Source: Acidobacteriota bacterium (lineage in GTDB: Bacteria > Acidobacteriota > Thermoanaerobaculia > Thermoanaerobaculales > Sulfomarinibacteraceae). From it: a stretch of 50,595 nt of DNA. Location: the NCBI GenBank assembly GCA_024641545.1, contig JAHECW010000015.1:1-50595 (forward strand), in the 5' to 3' direction. The stretch's first letter is position 1. Each line of letters opens with the position of its first letter. The translations under genes and the position numbers were made by a program. Positions 1 to 7,957 of this stretch are shown here, piece by piece. The notes below the pieces were generated by a model. The model had not been told where the DNA came from and ran no database searches. It saw nothing but the letters and a program-made list of their open reading frames with translations.

Positions 1-135
1 GCGGATCCAGCCGAGATAGGCCTCTTCGGTGCGCAGCGAGTAGTGGCGGACGCGGATCGCGCGCCGCATGCGCTCGAGCAGCCTGGGGGCTTCGGCGCCC
101 CGGGCGGCTGCCGCGGGGTGGGGGACGACGTTCAT
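1..135 (-). CDS. Integron-type tyrosine recombinase, N-terminal fragment (cut by window edge)
   Basis: The reverse strand from the ATG at 133-135 stays open to the window edge and gives 45 residues. The last 28 or so contain LLERMRRAIRVRHYSLRTEE followed by AYLGWIR. This is the SAM-like core-binding segment that starts integron integrases and related XerC/D-type recombinases (pattern R..HYS.RTE.AY..WIR). The catalytic domain (R..H..R..Y) and the IntI-specific insertion lie outside the window, so IntI cannot be separated from a chromosomal Xer-like enzyme by sequence seen here. It is divergent from the 304-4410 gene, the orientation an intI has to its cassette array. However, no attI-like GTTRRRY core was found in 136-303, and the next gene is a very large enzyme rather than a cassette. 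Confidence 0.7.
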   Translation of the reverse strand, partial: MNVVPHPAAAARGAEAPRLLERMRRAIRVRHYSLRTEEAYLGWIR

Positions 136-201
136 GGTGTAAATAGAGCATAGATGGCGATCATCGGACGTGTCAAGTTCGGTTTCCCCTTGATTTTCTT
201 T

Positions 202-247
202 TTCAATTCTCCGGGCCGGCCGTGTGCGGCCGGCCCGGAGAATTGAA
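202..247. repeat. 21-bp perfect inverted repeat in divergent intergenic region
   Basis: Bases 202-222 and 227-247 are exact reverse complements separated by TGTG. The stem has an AT-rich outer part (TTCAATTCTC) and a GC-rich inner part (CGGGCCGGCCG). No T-run follows on either strand, so it is not a standard intrinsic terminator. It lies between the recombinase (minus) and the PPDK-like gene (plus), 57 nt before the latter's start. It could be a REP-like repeat, a recombination-associated hairpin or a regulatory cruciform; the sequence does not decide between these. Confidence 0.85.
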
Positions 248-303
248 GGAGTGAAACCTCGCTCGCTTCGTGGGTCGCTCCCACGCTATACTCATCGCAG
301 ATC

Positions 304-3300
304 ATGCCGCGGCATATCGAGCCGGACCGTCCGCAGTCGTCAGCGCTGCTTGCCAACCTCGAGGAGACCCGCCGCGAGGTTGTAGTTCCCGATGAGTACC
401 TCGCCCTCGTCGATTCGGTGTCGCGGTTTTTCGGCGTCCGGCAGGCGCTCGAAAAGCTCCTCAACGAGTTCTTCCATCCGCTGCGCAACGTCAAGGCGGT
501 CGTCAACCAGCTGCGCAGCCTGTGCGGCGGGATGTTCCACTACTTCGAGCGGACCGAGGGGCGCGCTTCGTCGGCGGCGCTGCTCAACGACCTGTTCTGC
601 GTGCTCTACACGACCGAGCTCAAGGCCGAACACCTGAACAACCTCGTCGGGACCCACCTCCAGTTCATCGACACCCTGAGCCGGTCGCGCTACAGCGACG
701 AGTACGCGGCCGTGATGCTCCACGCTCTCGAGCGGCTGACCGAGGTCCAGGCCGCCCACGGCAGCAGTTTTCTGCCCTATTCAGGTCTGTCGAAACGGCT
801 CGGCGGCCGTCTCGTGGACCAGGAGCTGCTCGCCGCCCGCTTCGGCGCCCTCTACGCCGGGACCGTGCGCTACGGGGTGGAGGTTTTCGCCAACGTCATT
901 TCGCTCGGCGCCTGGTGCTCGGGGCAGCCCTCCGGTTCGTCGTCGCAGTGCCGCGACCGGGTCGTCAAACCGCTCGATCGCGCCATTGCGGATGCCGGCG
1001 CCGTGCTCGGCCGGGCGACGCCCGAGGAGGTGTTGGAGCTGCCCAACCTCGACGATCTCCTCAACCTGACCATGGCGGGATCGCGGCGGCTGACCAGCCC
1101 CATCGAACGGATCGGGCTCTATGTCTACCTCGCCGGAATCCCCGAGCTCGAGCACCGCAACATGGAGATCCTCAGGGCGCTCTACTACTCCATCGACACG
1201 GTCTGCGCCGACGGCTCGGACGAGGATGTGACCCGGGCGGTGGATCTCATCACCGGCCATCTCATCAGCTGCGAGAGCTCGCACAAGAACCTGCTCTACA
1301 AGTGCCTCGAGCAGCTCGGCCGGGGCATCGCCAAGCGCGGAGGGGACCCGCTGGTCGGGCATTTTGTCGAGCGCACCATCGCCACCGGGTTCGAGGGCCC
1401 GGAGATCAGCGGCGTTTCGGAGGAGTGGGAGACCCACGTCAACCCCCACCACCTGACCTGTCTGCGGACCTGGCTCGCCATCATCATGTCCGACCCGTTC
1501 CGCTTCGAGCAGCTGCTGTCGGCGCTGGTCATCAACATCCACTTCAAGGGCGTCTTCGTCGCCGACACCGATCTGTTCCAGCGCGACATCACGGCGCTGC
1601 TCAACTCCGACATCGCCGACGCCTTCGCGCTCATCATGCAGGTCGTGACCCACGTGCCGGTCTTTTTCAACGAGGTCGGTTCGGAGGGCCAGCTCCGCGA
1701 TGTCTCGACCCGGATCGACCAGATCACCCACCGCCGCGATCCGGTGATCCACTACCTGCGCAAGCAGTGCCACGCCGAGTCCAACAACCGGTTGGTGGGT
1801 TTTGCCGCCAATGTCTACGACTACTGGGTGACCGGCAAGCCCGAGGGCCTCGAGCCGTACCTGCCGGAGAGCGTCTATGCCGCCCTCGACTCCGAGGCCG
1901 AGTGGTTCGTCGGCCCGCACGCGGTCACCGCGAAGCTCGCGAGGCGAGGCTCGCGCCTGACCGAGCTCGAGCGTCGCGATGTCGATGAGCTCGACGCCGA
2001 GCTCGCCAAGCTCGATGTCGGCAGCCGCGCCGACCGCGAGCGGGTGCTGCTGCTGATCCGGCTCTACCGCCTGCTCAAGACCAAGTACTCCAACTCGCCC
2101 GAGGGCATCTTCGAAACCCTCGAGCACTCGCCGCTGGTCGCGACCGAAACCGTCAACGCCTTCGCCGCAGCGTTCGAGGGGTCGGATCCCCTCGCGATCG
2201 TGGCGGCCGGCAACCGGGTGCTCGAGGAGCTCAGGGCGCAGATCATCTCGTCCGAGGTCACCGAGGCCTTCGAGAACATCTACCACAAACGCCACATCGC
2301 GGCCGGGATCCCGTCCATGTACGGCACCTACCGCGAACCCAAGTTCGACGCCATGGGGCTGCTGCTGCGGGTGATGAACGCGCTCAAACCCCAGCTCGAG
2401 AGGTGCGTCGCCGATTTCAACTACCGCTACATGACCCGCGAGTCCATCGCCGAGGCCTACGGGATCCTGCACGAGATGCTCGAGGGGCTCAAGATCGCCG
2501 GGCTGCGGGTCCAACACCTGTCGACCAAGCTCGAGATCCTCGGCGGTGTCATCAAGCACGGCAGCCTGTCGGCCGGCCAGTACGTCAACATCTTCGATTT
2601 CATGTCCGAAGCGCTCAACGATGTGGTCGAGACCAACTACATCGCGCTCCACAACCGCAACCTGGAGCGCCTGCCGGTGACCCACGAGGGCGCCGCCGGC
2701 ACGGGGCGAAAGACCGCGGGCCGGCGATCCGAGATATTTCTTCGCTCCATCATCGCCTCGACCTACGCGATCCAGGAGCTCGACCTCTTTCTCCGTCGCA
2801 TCGGCGAGAGCCTGCGCCGGATGACCGAAACCCTCTCCGACGAGGCCTGCAGCGTGGTCCTCGGCTACAGCCCGACGCGTCTGATCTCTTTTCTCCACGG
2901 CGAGATCGGCGACCGGGAGGATCAGCTGGCGCTGGGCTACAAGGGCTATTCGCTCAGACGGTTGTGCTCGCTGGGGCTGCCGGTGCCGCCGGGCTTCGTG
3001 GTCTCCACCGAGCTCTTCAACATCCAGGGCGCCCTCGACTATCAGGGTCTCGAACGGGATACCAGGGAGCGCGTCACCGGGGCGCTCAACACCCTCGAGG
3101 AGATCACCGGGCTCGCGCGCAACGATCCGAAGAAGCCCCTGGTGCTCTCGGTGCGCTCCGGTTCGGCGTTTTCCATGCCCGGGATGATGGACACCATCCT
3201 CAACGTCGGGCTCAACATTCCCCTCCTCGAGGCGATGGACGACGGCAGCGAGCGCGCCTGGGGCGGCTGGGACTGCTACCGGCGCTACCTGCAGAACGTG

Positions 3301-4410
3301 GCCATGTCGTGCGGCGCCGACCGCGACCTCTTCGACGACGTGATGATCCGGCATAAGGAGAAGCACCGGGTCGACGTCAAGCTCCAGTTCACCGCCGCCC
3401 AGATGAAGGAGATGGCGCTCGAGTACCGCGAGGTCGGTGAACGCCTGGGCGTCGGGTTTGTCGACGACCCCGTCGACCAGCTCATGCAGGCGATCTTTCT
3501 CGTTCTCGATTCGTGGGATTCGCAGCCGGCGCGGTTGTACCGGCGCCAGCTCGGGCTCGCCGACGGTTGGGGGACTGCGGTCATCGTCCAGCGCATGGTC
3601 TACGGCAACATGAACCGCGAGTCGGGATCGGGGGTGGTCTTCACCACCAACCCGCGCTCGTCGACGACCGTCATCGGTCTCTTCGGCGATTTCACCCGCT
3701 GCTCGCAGGGCGAGGACGTGGTCGCCGGCCTGGTCTCGCCGTCGCCGATCAGCGAACGCCAACGCAAGGAGTACTCGCCCACCGTCGAGGGCTCGTTGGA
3801 GACCGAGTTTCCGGGGATCTACGCCAGGATCAGGAAGATCGCATTCGAGCTCATCAACGAGCACGGCTACGAGCACCAGGAGATCGAGTTCACCTTCGAA
3901 TCCGGCGAGGCCGGTGGGCTTTACCTGCTGCAGACGCGTCCGCTGCGCCACACCCGCACCGGCGACCTCAAGATCTTCGCCCACCCGGAAAAGCTCGAGA
4001 AGCACCTGCTCGGGTCCGGGATCGGGGTCAGCGGCGGCGCCATGTCGGGCCGGCTGGCCTTCTCGGAAACCGATGTCGAGCGGCTGCGCCGGACCCACCC
4101 CGGAGAACGGGTGATTCTGATTCGGCCCGATACGGTGCCCGAGGACATCGGCGTGGTCCTCTCGGTGGACGGACTGCTCACCGCGCGCGGCGGTTTCACA
4201 TCGCACGCGGCGGTGACCGCCAAACGGCTCGGCAAGTGCTGCGTGGTCAACTGCAAGGGCCTGACGGTGGACACGGCGAACAACGTGGGACGGATCGGCG
4301 ACCGGCCGATCCTGGCCGGCGATGAGATCTCCATCGACGGCTACTCGGGGCAGGTCTGGGCGGGTCGGCACGAAATCGCCGGTGCGCGCGATCCGGTTCG
4401 ACTGTTCTAG
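304..4410 (+). CDS. PPDK-like PEP/pyruvate-binding protein with a giant N-terminal region
   Basis: The protein has 1368 residues. About 877-1240 match the pyruvate phosphate dikinase/PEP synthase ATP-grasp region (GYKGYSLRRL; SVRSGSAFSMPGMMDT near 950). About 1250-1360 form the swivelling phosphohistidine domain (TARGGFTSHAAVTAKRLGK, His near 1301). The C-terminal TIM barrel that binds pyruvate/PEP in true PPDK is missing. In its place, some 870 residues of mostly helical sequence that I do not recognise sit at the N-terminus. A dikinase-type phosphotransfer to an unknown acceptor is more likely than classical PPDK activity (inference). No Shine-Dalgarno is visible. TATACT at 287-292 would place the transcript start only a few bases before the ATG, so a near-leaderless mRNA or a later start is possible. 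The GAPDH gene follows after 13 nt, probably in one operon. Confidence 0.8.
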   Translation: MPRHIEPDRPQSSALLANLEETRREVVVPDEYLALVDSVSRFFGVRQALEKLLNEFFHPLRNVKAVVNQLRSLCGGMFHYFERTEGRASSAALLNDLFCVLYTTELKAEHLNNLVGTHLQFIDTLSRSRYSDEYAAVMLHALERLTEVQAAHGSSFLPYSGLSKRLGGRLVDQELLAARFGALYAGTVRYGVEVFANVISLGAWCSGQPSGSSSQCRDRVVKPLDRAIADAGAVLGRATPEEVLELPNLDDLLNLTMAGSRRLTSPIERIGLYVYLAGIPELEHRNMEILRALYYSIDTVCADGSDEDVTRAVDLITGHLISCESSHKNLLYKCLEQLGRGIAKRGGDPLVGHFVERTIATGFEGPEISGVSEEWETHVNPHHLTCLRTWLAIIMSDPFRFEQLLSALVINIHFKGVFVADTDLFQRDITALLNSDIADAFALIMQVVTHVPVFFNEVGSEGQLRDVSTRIDQITHRRDPVIHYLRKQCHAESNNRLVGFAANVYDYWVTGKPEGLEPYLPESVYAALDSEAEWFVGPHAVTAKLARRGSRLTELERRDVDELDAELAKLDVGSRADRERVLLLIRLYRLLKTKYSNSPEGIFETLEHSPLVATETVNAFAAAFEGSDPLAIVAAGNRVLEELRAQIISSEVTEAFENIYHKRHIAAGIPSMYGTYREPKFDAMGLLLRVMNALKPQLERCVADFNYRYMTRESIAEAYGILHEMLEGLKIAGLRVQHLSTKLEILGGVIKHGSLSAGQYVNIFDFMSEALNDVVETNYIALHNRNLERLPVTHEGAAGTGRKTAGRRSEIFLRSIIASTYAIQELDLFLRRIGESLRRMTETLSDEACSVVLGYSPTRLISFLHGEIGDREDQLALGYKGYSLRRLCSLGLPVPPGFVVSTELFNIQGALDYQGLERDTRERVTGALNTLEEITGLARNDPKKPLVLSVRSGSAFSMPGMMDTILNVGLNIPLLEAMDDGSERAWGGWDCYRRYLQNVAMSCGADRDLFDDVMIRHKEKHRVDVKLQFTAAQMKEMALEYREVGERLGVGFVDDPVDQLMQAIFLVLDSWDSQPARLYRRQLGLADGWGTAVIVQRMVYGNMNRESGSGVVFTTNPRSSTTVIGLFGDFTRCSQGEDVVAGLVSPSPISERQRKEYSPTVEGSLETEFPGIYARIRKIAFELINEHGYEHQEIEFTFESGEAGGLYLLQTRPLRHTRTGDLKIFAHPEKLEKHLLGSGIGVSGGAMSGRLAFSETDVERLRRTHPGERVILIRPDTVPEDIGVVLSVDGLLTARGGFTSHAAVTAKRLGKCCVVNCKGLTVDTANNVGRIGDRPILAGDEISIDGYSGQVWAGRHEIAGARDPVRLF

Positions 4411-4423
4411 CCAGGAGGATGAC

Positions 4424-5674
4424 ATGGACGCAAACGGCGCAGACGGGATTCTCGGGATCAACGGCCTCGGCCGGATCGGCAAGCTGACCCTGTGGCACGA
4501 AGTGGGCACGCAACGTTTCAAACGCCTGGTCGTCAACACCGGTCGTCCGGTCGGCAAGGGCATCGACGCGATCGTCCGTTATCTGTCTTCGGACAGCACC
4601 TACGGCAGCCTCGGCCGATTTCTCTACGGCCACAACGGACCGTGGCGCTGCATCGACGTCCTCGATGCGGACGAGCAGCTGCTGTCCATCAACGGCGTCG
4701 AGATCAAGATGCTCACCGAGCACCGCAACCCCAAGGACATCGGCTGGGCCGACCACGGGGTCAGGATCGTCATCGACACCACCGGCCGCTTTCGCGACCC
4801 GAACCTGCCGGCCGGTCACCCCGGCGGCAGCATCCAGGGCCACCTCGAGGCCGGCGCCCAGCTGGTGCTGGTGAGCTCGGCGTTCAAGATGAAGGATCCC
4901 TCGGCCAGGTTCCCCGATGACGCCGGGATGCTGATCTACGGCATCAACCACGATGCCTTCGAGCCCCGGCGGCACTGCATGATCTCGGCGGCGTCGTGCA
5001 CCACCACCGCGCTGGCGCACATGATGCTGCCGCTGCTCGAGCACGAGCTCACCCACACCATGCTCACCGCCTCCATGTCGACGGTGCACGCCTCGACCAA
5101 CTCGCAGAGCGTCCTCGACTCGGTCCCCAAGGCCGGCGCCGGCGATCTCCGCAAGAACCGCTCGATCTTCAACAACATTATCCTCACCTCGACCAACGCC
5201 GCCGCCGCCCTCGAGCACGTCATGCCCGAGATCGCCACCATCGGTTTCCTCGCCGACTCGGTTCGGGTGCCGCTCAACACGACCTCGCTGATCATCCTCA
5301 ACTGCACCTTCCAATCGAAGCTCGACGAGTACGGCAACGCCCTGATCAACCGCCGATCGGTCAACAGCATCTTCGCCGAGTACGCCAAGAACCCCGACTC
5401 GGGAGTGCTCTTCACCGAGGAGCAGAGCGTCTCGTCGGACATGATCGGCGAGCCCTTCGGGGTCATCATCGAGGGTTCCGAGACCCATGCGAGGACCGGG
5501 TTCACCAGGGTCAACCTCGCCGAACTCGGGCTCAAGGAGCTCGATCCCGAGCACCTCGAGGTCGAGGTGCCGGTGACCCACCTCAAGCTCTTCGGCTGGT
5601 ACGACAACGAGCTCGGCTCGTACACCAGGCGGATGAGCAAGCTGTGCCACTACATGGCGGACCGGTTGGGGTAA
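4424..5674 (+). CDS. Glyceraldehyde-3-phosphate dehydrogenase-family protein, atypical
   Basis: The protein has 416 residues, about 80 more than classical GAPDH. AGGAGG at 4413-4418 sets the ATG at 4424. The Rossmann motif GINGLGRIG is at 11-19. The catalytic Cys192 sits in SAASCTTT and His222 in STVHASTN; RVP and WYDNELGSY are conserved further on. Two differences stand out. The Asn of the usual SCTTN is Thr195. The NAD-selecting Asp after the second strand is replaced (LVVNTG instead of VND), which may relax specificity towards NADP (inference). It could catalyse the phosphorylating glycolytic step or act on a related aldehyde phosphate. It sits 13 nt after the PPDK-like gene, which suggests a shared role in central carbon flow. 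Confidence 0.85.
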   Translation: MDANGADGILGINGLGRIGKLTLWHEVGTQRFKRLVVNTGRPVGKGIDAIVRYLSSDSTYGSLGRFLYGHNGPWRCIDVLDADEQLLSINGVEIKMLTEHRNPKDIGWADHGVRIVIDTTGRFRDPNLPAGHPGGSIQGHLEAGAQLVLVSSAFKMKDPSARFPDDAGMLIYGINHDAFEPRRHCMISAASCTTTALAHMMLPLLEHELTHTMLTASMSTVHASTNSQSVLDSVPKAGAGDLRKNRSIFNNIILTSTNAAAALEHVMPEIATIGFLADSVRVPLNTTSLIILNCTFQSKLDEYGNALINRRSVNSIFAEYAKNPDSGVLFTEEQSVSSDMIGEPFGVIIEGSETHARTGFTRVNLAELGLKELDPEHLEVEVPVTHLKLFGWYDNELGSYTRRMSKLCHYMADRLG

Positions 5675-5943
5675 TCCCGCGTCCCCGTCCGAGTCCGCGT
5701 CCGAGTCCGATGCGATGGTTCGTTCCCGTTCCCGATGCGATGGTCCGATCCCGACCCCGGCGGCAGCGTGTTGTAGCGCCGACGTCCCGTCGGCGATGAA
5801 ACCGGACCGCTGCGCCCGGCCACCATCGCCGACGAAACGTCGGCGCTAAAAGGTACCTCCACATCTTTGAACGCCCGCGTTCGTCTGCATCGGGCACGGA
5901 CGCGGACGCGGACTCGGGCACGGGCATTTCGGCCGACCAACGG
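5675..5943. repeat. Intergenic spacer with REP-like inverted pair and hexamer repeats
   Basis: No gene is seen here. Bases 5774-5798 and 5824-5848 each fold as CGCCGACG-3 nt-CGTCGGCG and are inverted relative to each other, giving a BIME-like pair. Degenerate hexamers of the CGGACK/CGTCCG kind occur on both sides (about 5681-5710 and 5898-5928). The same hexamer style flanks the larger composite repeats elsewhere in the window. The gap separates two convergent genes, so the hairpins could also help end transcription. Confidence 0.8.
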
Positions 5944-6639
5944 TCAGCCGAACAGCAACTCCCACCCGACGGCGAAGACCGCGACATCGGCGATGACGTG
6001 GCTGAGCCACCCCGGCCAGATCGACCGGGTGCGGCTGTAGAGTTGCGCCCAGATCAAGCCGCCGATGAAGACGCCGAGCGAGGCGAGGGCGTTGAGGTGA
6101 CCCGGGAGGTAGGTGCTGAGCGCCACCACGTGGTGGGCGGTGAAGACCGCCGCCGAGGCGAGGACCGCAACGAACCGCGGCATCAGGCGTTCGCACCGGC
6201 TGAAGACGAACCAGCGGTAGACGTACTCTTCCATGAGCGAGTTGGCGAAGGTCCAACCGAGGGCGCCGAGCAGATAGGCCCGCGGCGCGGCCAGCCCGAT
6301 CTCCTCGACCTCGCCGGCGAGGTCGGCCACGTCCATGTCGAAGACGCCGAAGAGCCACGCTGCGAGAACGATGGCGGCGCCGGCGCCGAGGCCGGTGAGG
6401 AGCCCGGCGCCGAGGCCACCTTCCCGGGTCGGCGACCAGCTCGGTCGGCCGCGCTCGATCACCAGATACCAGAACGCCGGGAATCCGAGCAACCAGATTT
6501 TGGCGGCCATGAAGAGCGCCTGACCCACCGGGCCGGGGACGAAGATCAAGGCGGCGGCGGTGCCCAGGCTGGGGACCGGGATCAGCAGGGCGAGGGCGAT
6601 CATCGCCCGCCGGCGATCCGTCGGCGAGTGCCGGTTCAC
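5944..6639 (-). CDS. CPBP-family intramembrane metalloprotease
   Basis: The protein has 231 residues with several hydrophobic segments (about 12-34, 42-61, 77-100, 155-178, 185-200, 212-230). The three CPBP/Abi motifs are present: EExxxR at 137-142 (EEYVYR), FxxxH at 166-170 (FTAHH) and HxxxD at 214-218 (HVIAD). These give a glutamate/histidine metal-dependent active site in the membrane, as in Rce1-like prenyl-protein proteases. The GTG start at 6637-6639 overlaps the stop of the upstream M23 peptidase gene as GTGA, so the two are probably translationally coupled. The substrate is unknown; a role in envelope protein processing is an inference. Confidence 0.88.
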   Translation of the reverse strand: MNRHSPTDRRRAMIALALLIPVPSLGTAAALIFVPGPVGQALFMAAKIWLLGFPAFWYLVIERGRPSWSPTREGGLGAGLLTGLGAGAAIVLAAWLFGVFDMDVADLAGEVEEIGLAAPRAYLLGALGWTFANSLMEEYVYRWFVFSRCERLMPRFVAVLASAAVFTAHHVVALSTYLPGHLNALASLGVFIGGLIWAQLYSRTRSIWPGWLSHVIADVAVFAVGWELLFG

Positions 6640-7325
6640 AGACCGGGGATGCCGAGGATCAGGTTCGGGTCGGGGCAGATTCCGAGCCAGCGCTCGCGCT
6701 CCGACGGCGCGGCGACCCCCGGAAAATCACCCGAGTTGCCGAGGAGGTCGGCCACGATCTGGAAGTGGAGGTGGGGCGGCCAGCCGCCGTTCTCGGTGAG
6801 GTCGCCGACCACGGCGAACTCCTCGCCCGCCTCGAGGGCCTGCCCCATTTCGAGCCGGACCACCGAGTGCCGGCCGAGGTGGCCGTAGAGCGTCCAGAAC
6901 CGGATTCCGTCGAGCTGGTGCTCCAGAATGACGGTCGGGCCGTAGTTGCCGAGCCCGGTGTTGTCCGCCACCGAGTGGACGTGCCCCGGCAGCGGGGTCA
7001 TGACCTCGGTGCCGTCCATGACGAAGAGATCGATCCCGAGGTGGACGCTGCGCCGTTCGCATTCGCCGTCGAAGAGCGGCGAGTGGCGGTAGAGCACCCG
7101 GTCTTCGTCGTAGCGGCCGACCCCGACCGGGAGCTCGGCCTCGGCGACCCTGGCGAAGAGCCGCTCGCTGAAGCCGGCGACATCGTTGATGTCGATCTGG
7201 GCGAAGTCGGAGCTGCTCTCGGTGAAGTCGAAGACGACGACCCCACCCGCCCTGAGATTGAACGGGATCACCGGCTGGAACCGCCCGCGGCGGGTCCTGA
7301 GCACGGAGGACAGCGTGAGACTCAT
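6636..7325 (-). CDS. M23-family peptidase (LytM-like), no signal peptide
   Basis: The protein has 229 residues. Zinc-site motifs are HLGID (His95, Asp99) and HLHF (His185, His187), with the catalytic-pocket YGHL around 147-150. This is the lysostaphin/LytM fold that cleaves peptidoglycan cross-bridges. No hydrophobic N-terminal signal is seen (MSLTLSSVLRTRRG). It is either exported by another route, has a wrongly assigned start, or belongs to the cytosolic M23-like group. It overlaps the CPBP protease gene by 4 nt. A composite repeat lies immediately upstream. Confidence 0.85.
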   Translation of the reverse strand: MSLTLSSVLRTRRGRFQPVIPFNLRAGGVVVFDFTESSSDFAQIDINDVAGFSERLFARVAEAELPVGVGRYDEDRVLYRHSPLFDGECERRSVHLGIDLFVMDGTEVMTPLPGHVHSVADNTGLGNYGPTVILEHQLDGIRFWTLYGHLGRHSVVRLEMGQALEAGEEFAVVGDLTENGGWPPHLHFQIVADLLGNSGDFPGVAAPSERERWLGICPDPNLILGIPGL

Positions 7326-7387
7326 GGGGTCATTGTAAGGGGGAAACCGGGTTCACGTACAACCGGGGCGGACGCGGCAGACGTTTC

Positions 7388-7860
7388 GTTCAGCTTCGGC
7401 CTTCCGGGCCGCCTCCGGCGGCCCAGCGTCGCCCATTGTGGTGCGGGCGTCTCGCCCGCAGGAAGGCGTCGTGTTTCGGCACCATCTGGTAGGCGCGGGC
7501 GCGGCAGACGCTTCCTTCAGCTCCGGCCTTCCGGGCCGCCTCCGGCGGCCCAGCGTCGCACGGGCTGCGCGGTCACGAGGAGCGGACGGAAGGGCGGTGA
7601 CCGCGCTGCCCGCGCGAGCGGCGGCCTCATGTCGACTTGGGCGGATGCACCGGGTCGCTTTACCCCGGGGGTTGCCCGGCATCGGCATTGTGCGGAGCGT
7701 GAGGCGCTGCCGGGAGTGCTCTGGGGCACAATGCCGTGCCCGGCACGCCCCGGTGGGGGCTGGTATTCGGCTTCCCGGGGGTGCTGCCACGGGCACGGGC
7801 ACGGACTCGGACTCGGACGCGGACGCGGACTCGGACGCGGACTCGGATACGGATACGGAG
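7388..7860 (+). repeat. Composite structured repeat, copy R1 (subtype I)
   Basis: Order of parts: a GCGGGCG-TCT-CGCCCGC hairpin (7443-7459); the main stem 7561-7575 / 7598-7612 with a 22-nt loop and one T.T mismatch; the second stem GGCATTGTGC / GCACAATGCC (7684-7693 / 7726-7735); then a hexamer array of CGGGCA/CGGACT/CGGACG units (about 7789-7860). Short motifs such as CTCCGGCCTTCCGGGCCGC occur twice. Open frames across it are repeat translations with no recognisable protein. It lies between the divergent M23 gene and the FKBP gene, ending about 100 nt before the FKBP start. Confidence 0.9.
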
Positions 7861-7957
7861 GGGGGCGGGAGCGGCACGGCAGGACCGGTAAAAACCAGGT
7901 AACGGGTCCCGATTCCCCGCTTGCGCAGGCTGCCCGTTCCGCGATAGGGTCGCGCTC

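Noticed and set aside
202-247. Intrinsic terminator
   Set aside because: The hairpin is strong but has no T-run on either side and sits upstream of both divergent genes.
136-303. attI site or gene cassettes next to the integrase fragment
   Set aside because: No GTTRRRY core or attC-like paired sites were found, and the adjacent 4.1-kb gene is not cassette-like.
781-4563. Very long minus-strand open frame opposite the PPDK-like gene
   Set aside because: It lies antisense to conserved PEP-binding and phosphohistidine motifs, has no recognisable domain, and is rich in Asp/Glu/Val/His as expected when GC-rich codons are read backwards.
7388-7860. Open frames across the composite repeats as possible small proteins
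   Set aside because: The frames change between copies, run through hexamer arrays giving simple Ser/Asp/Pro/Arg runs, and conservation follows stems rather than codons.
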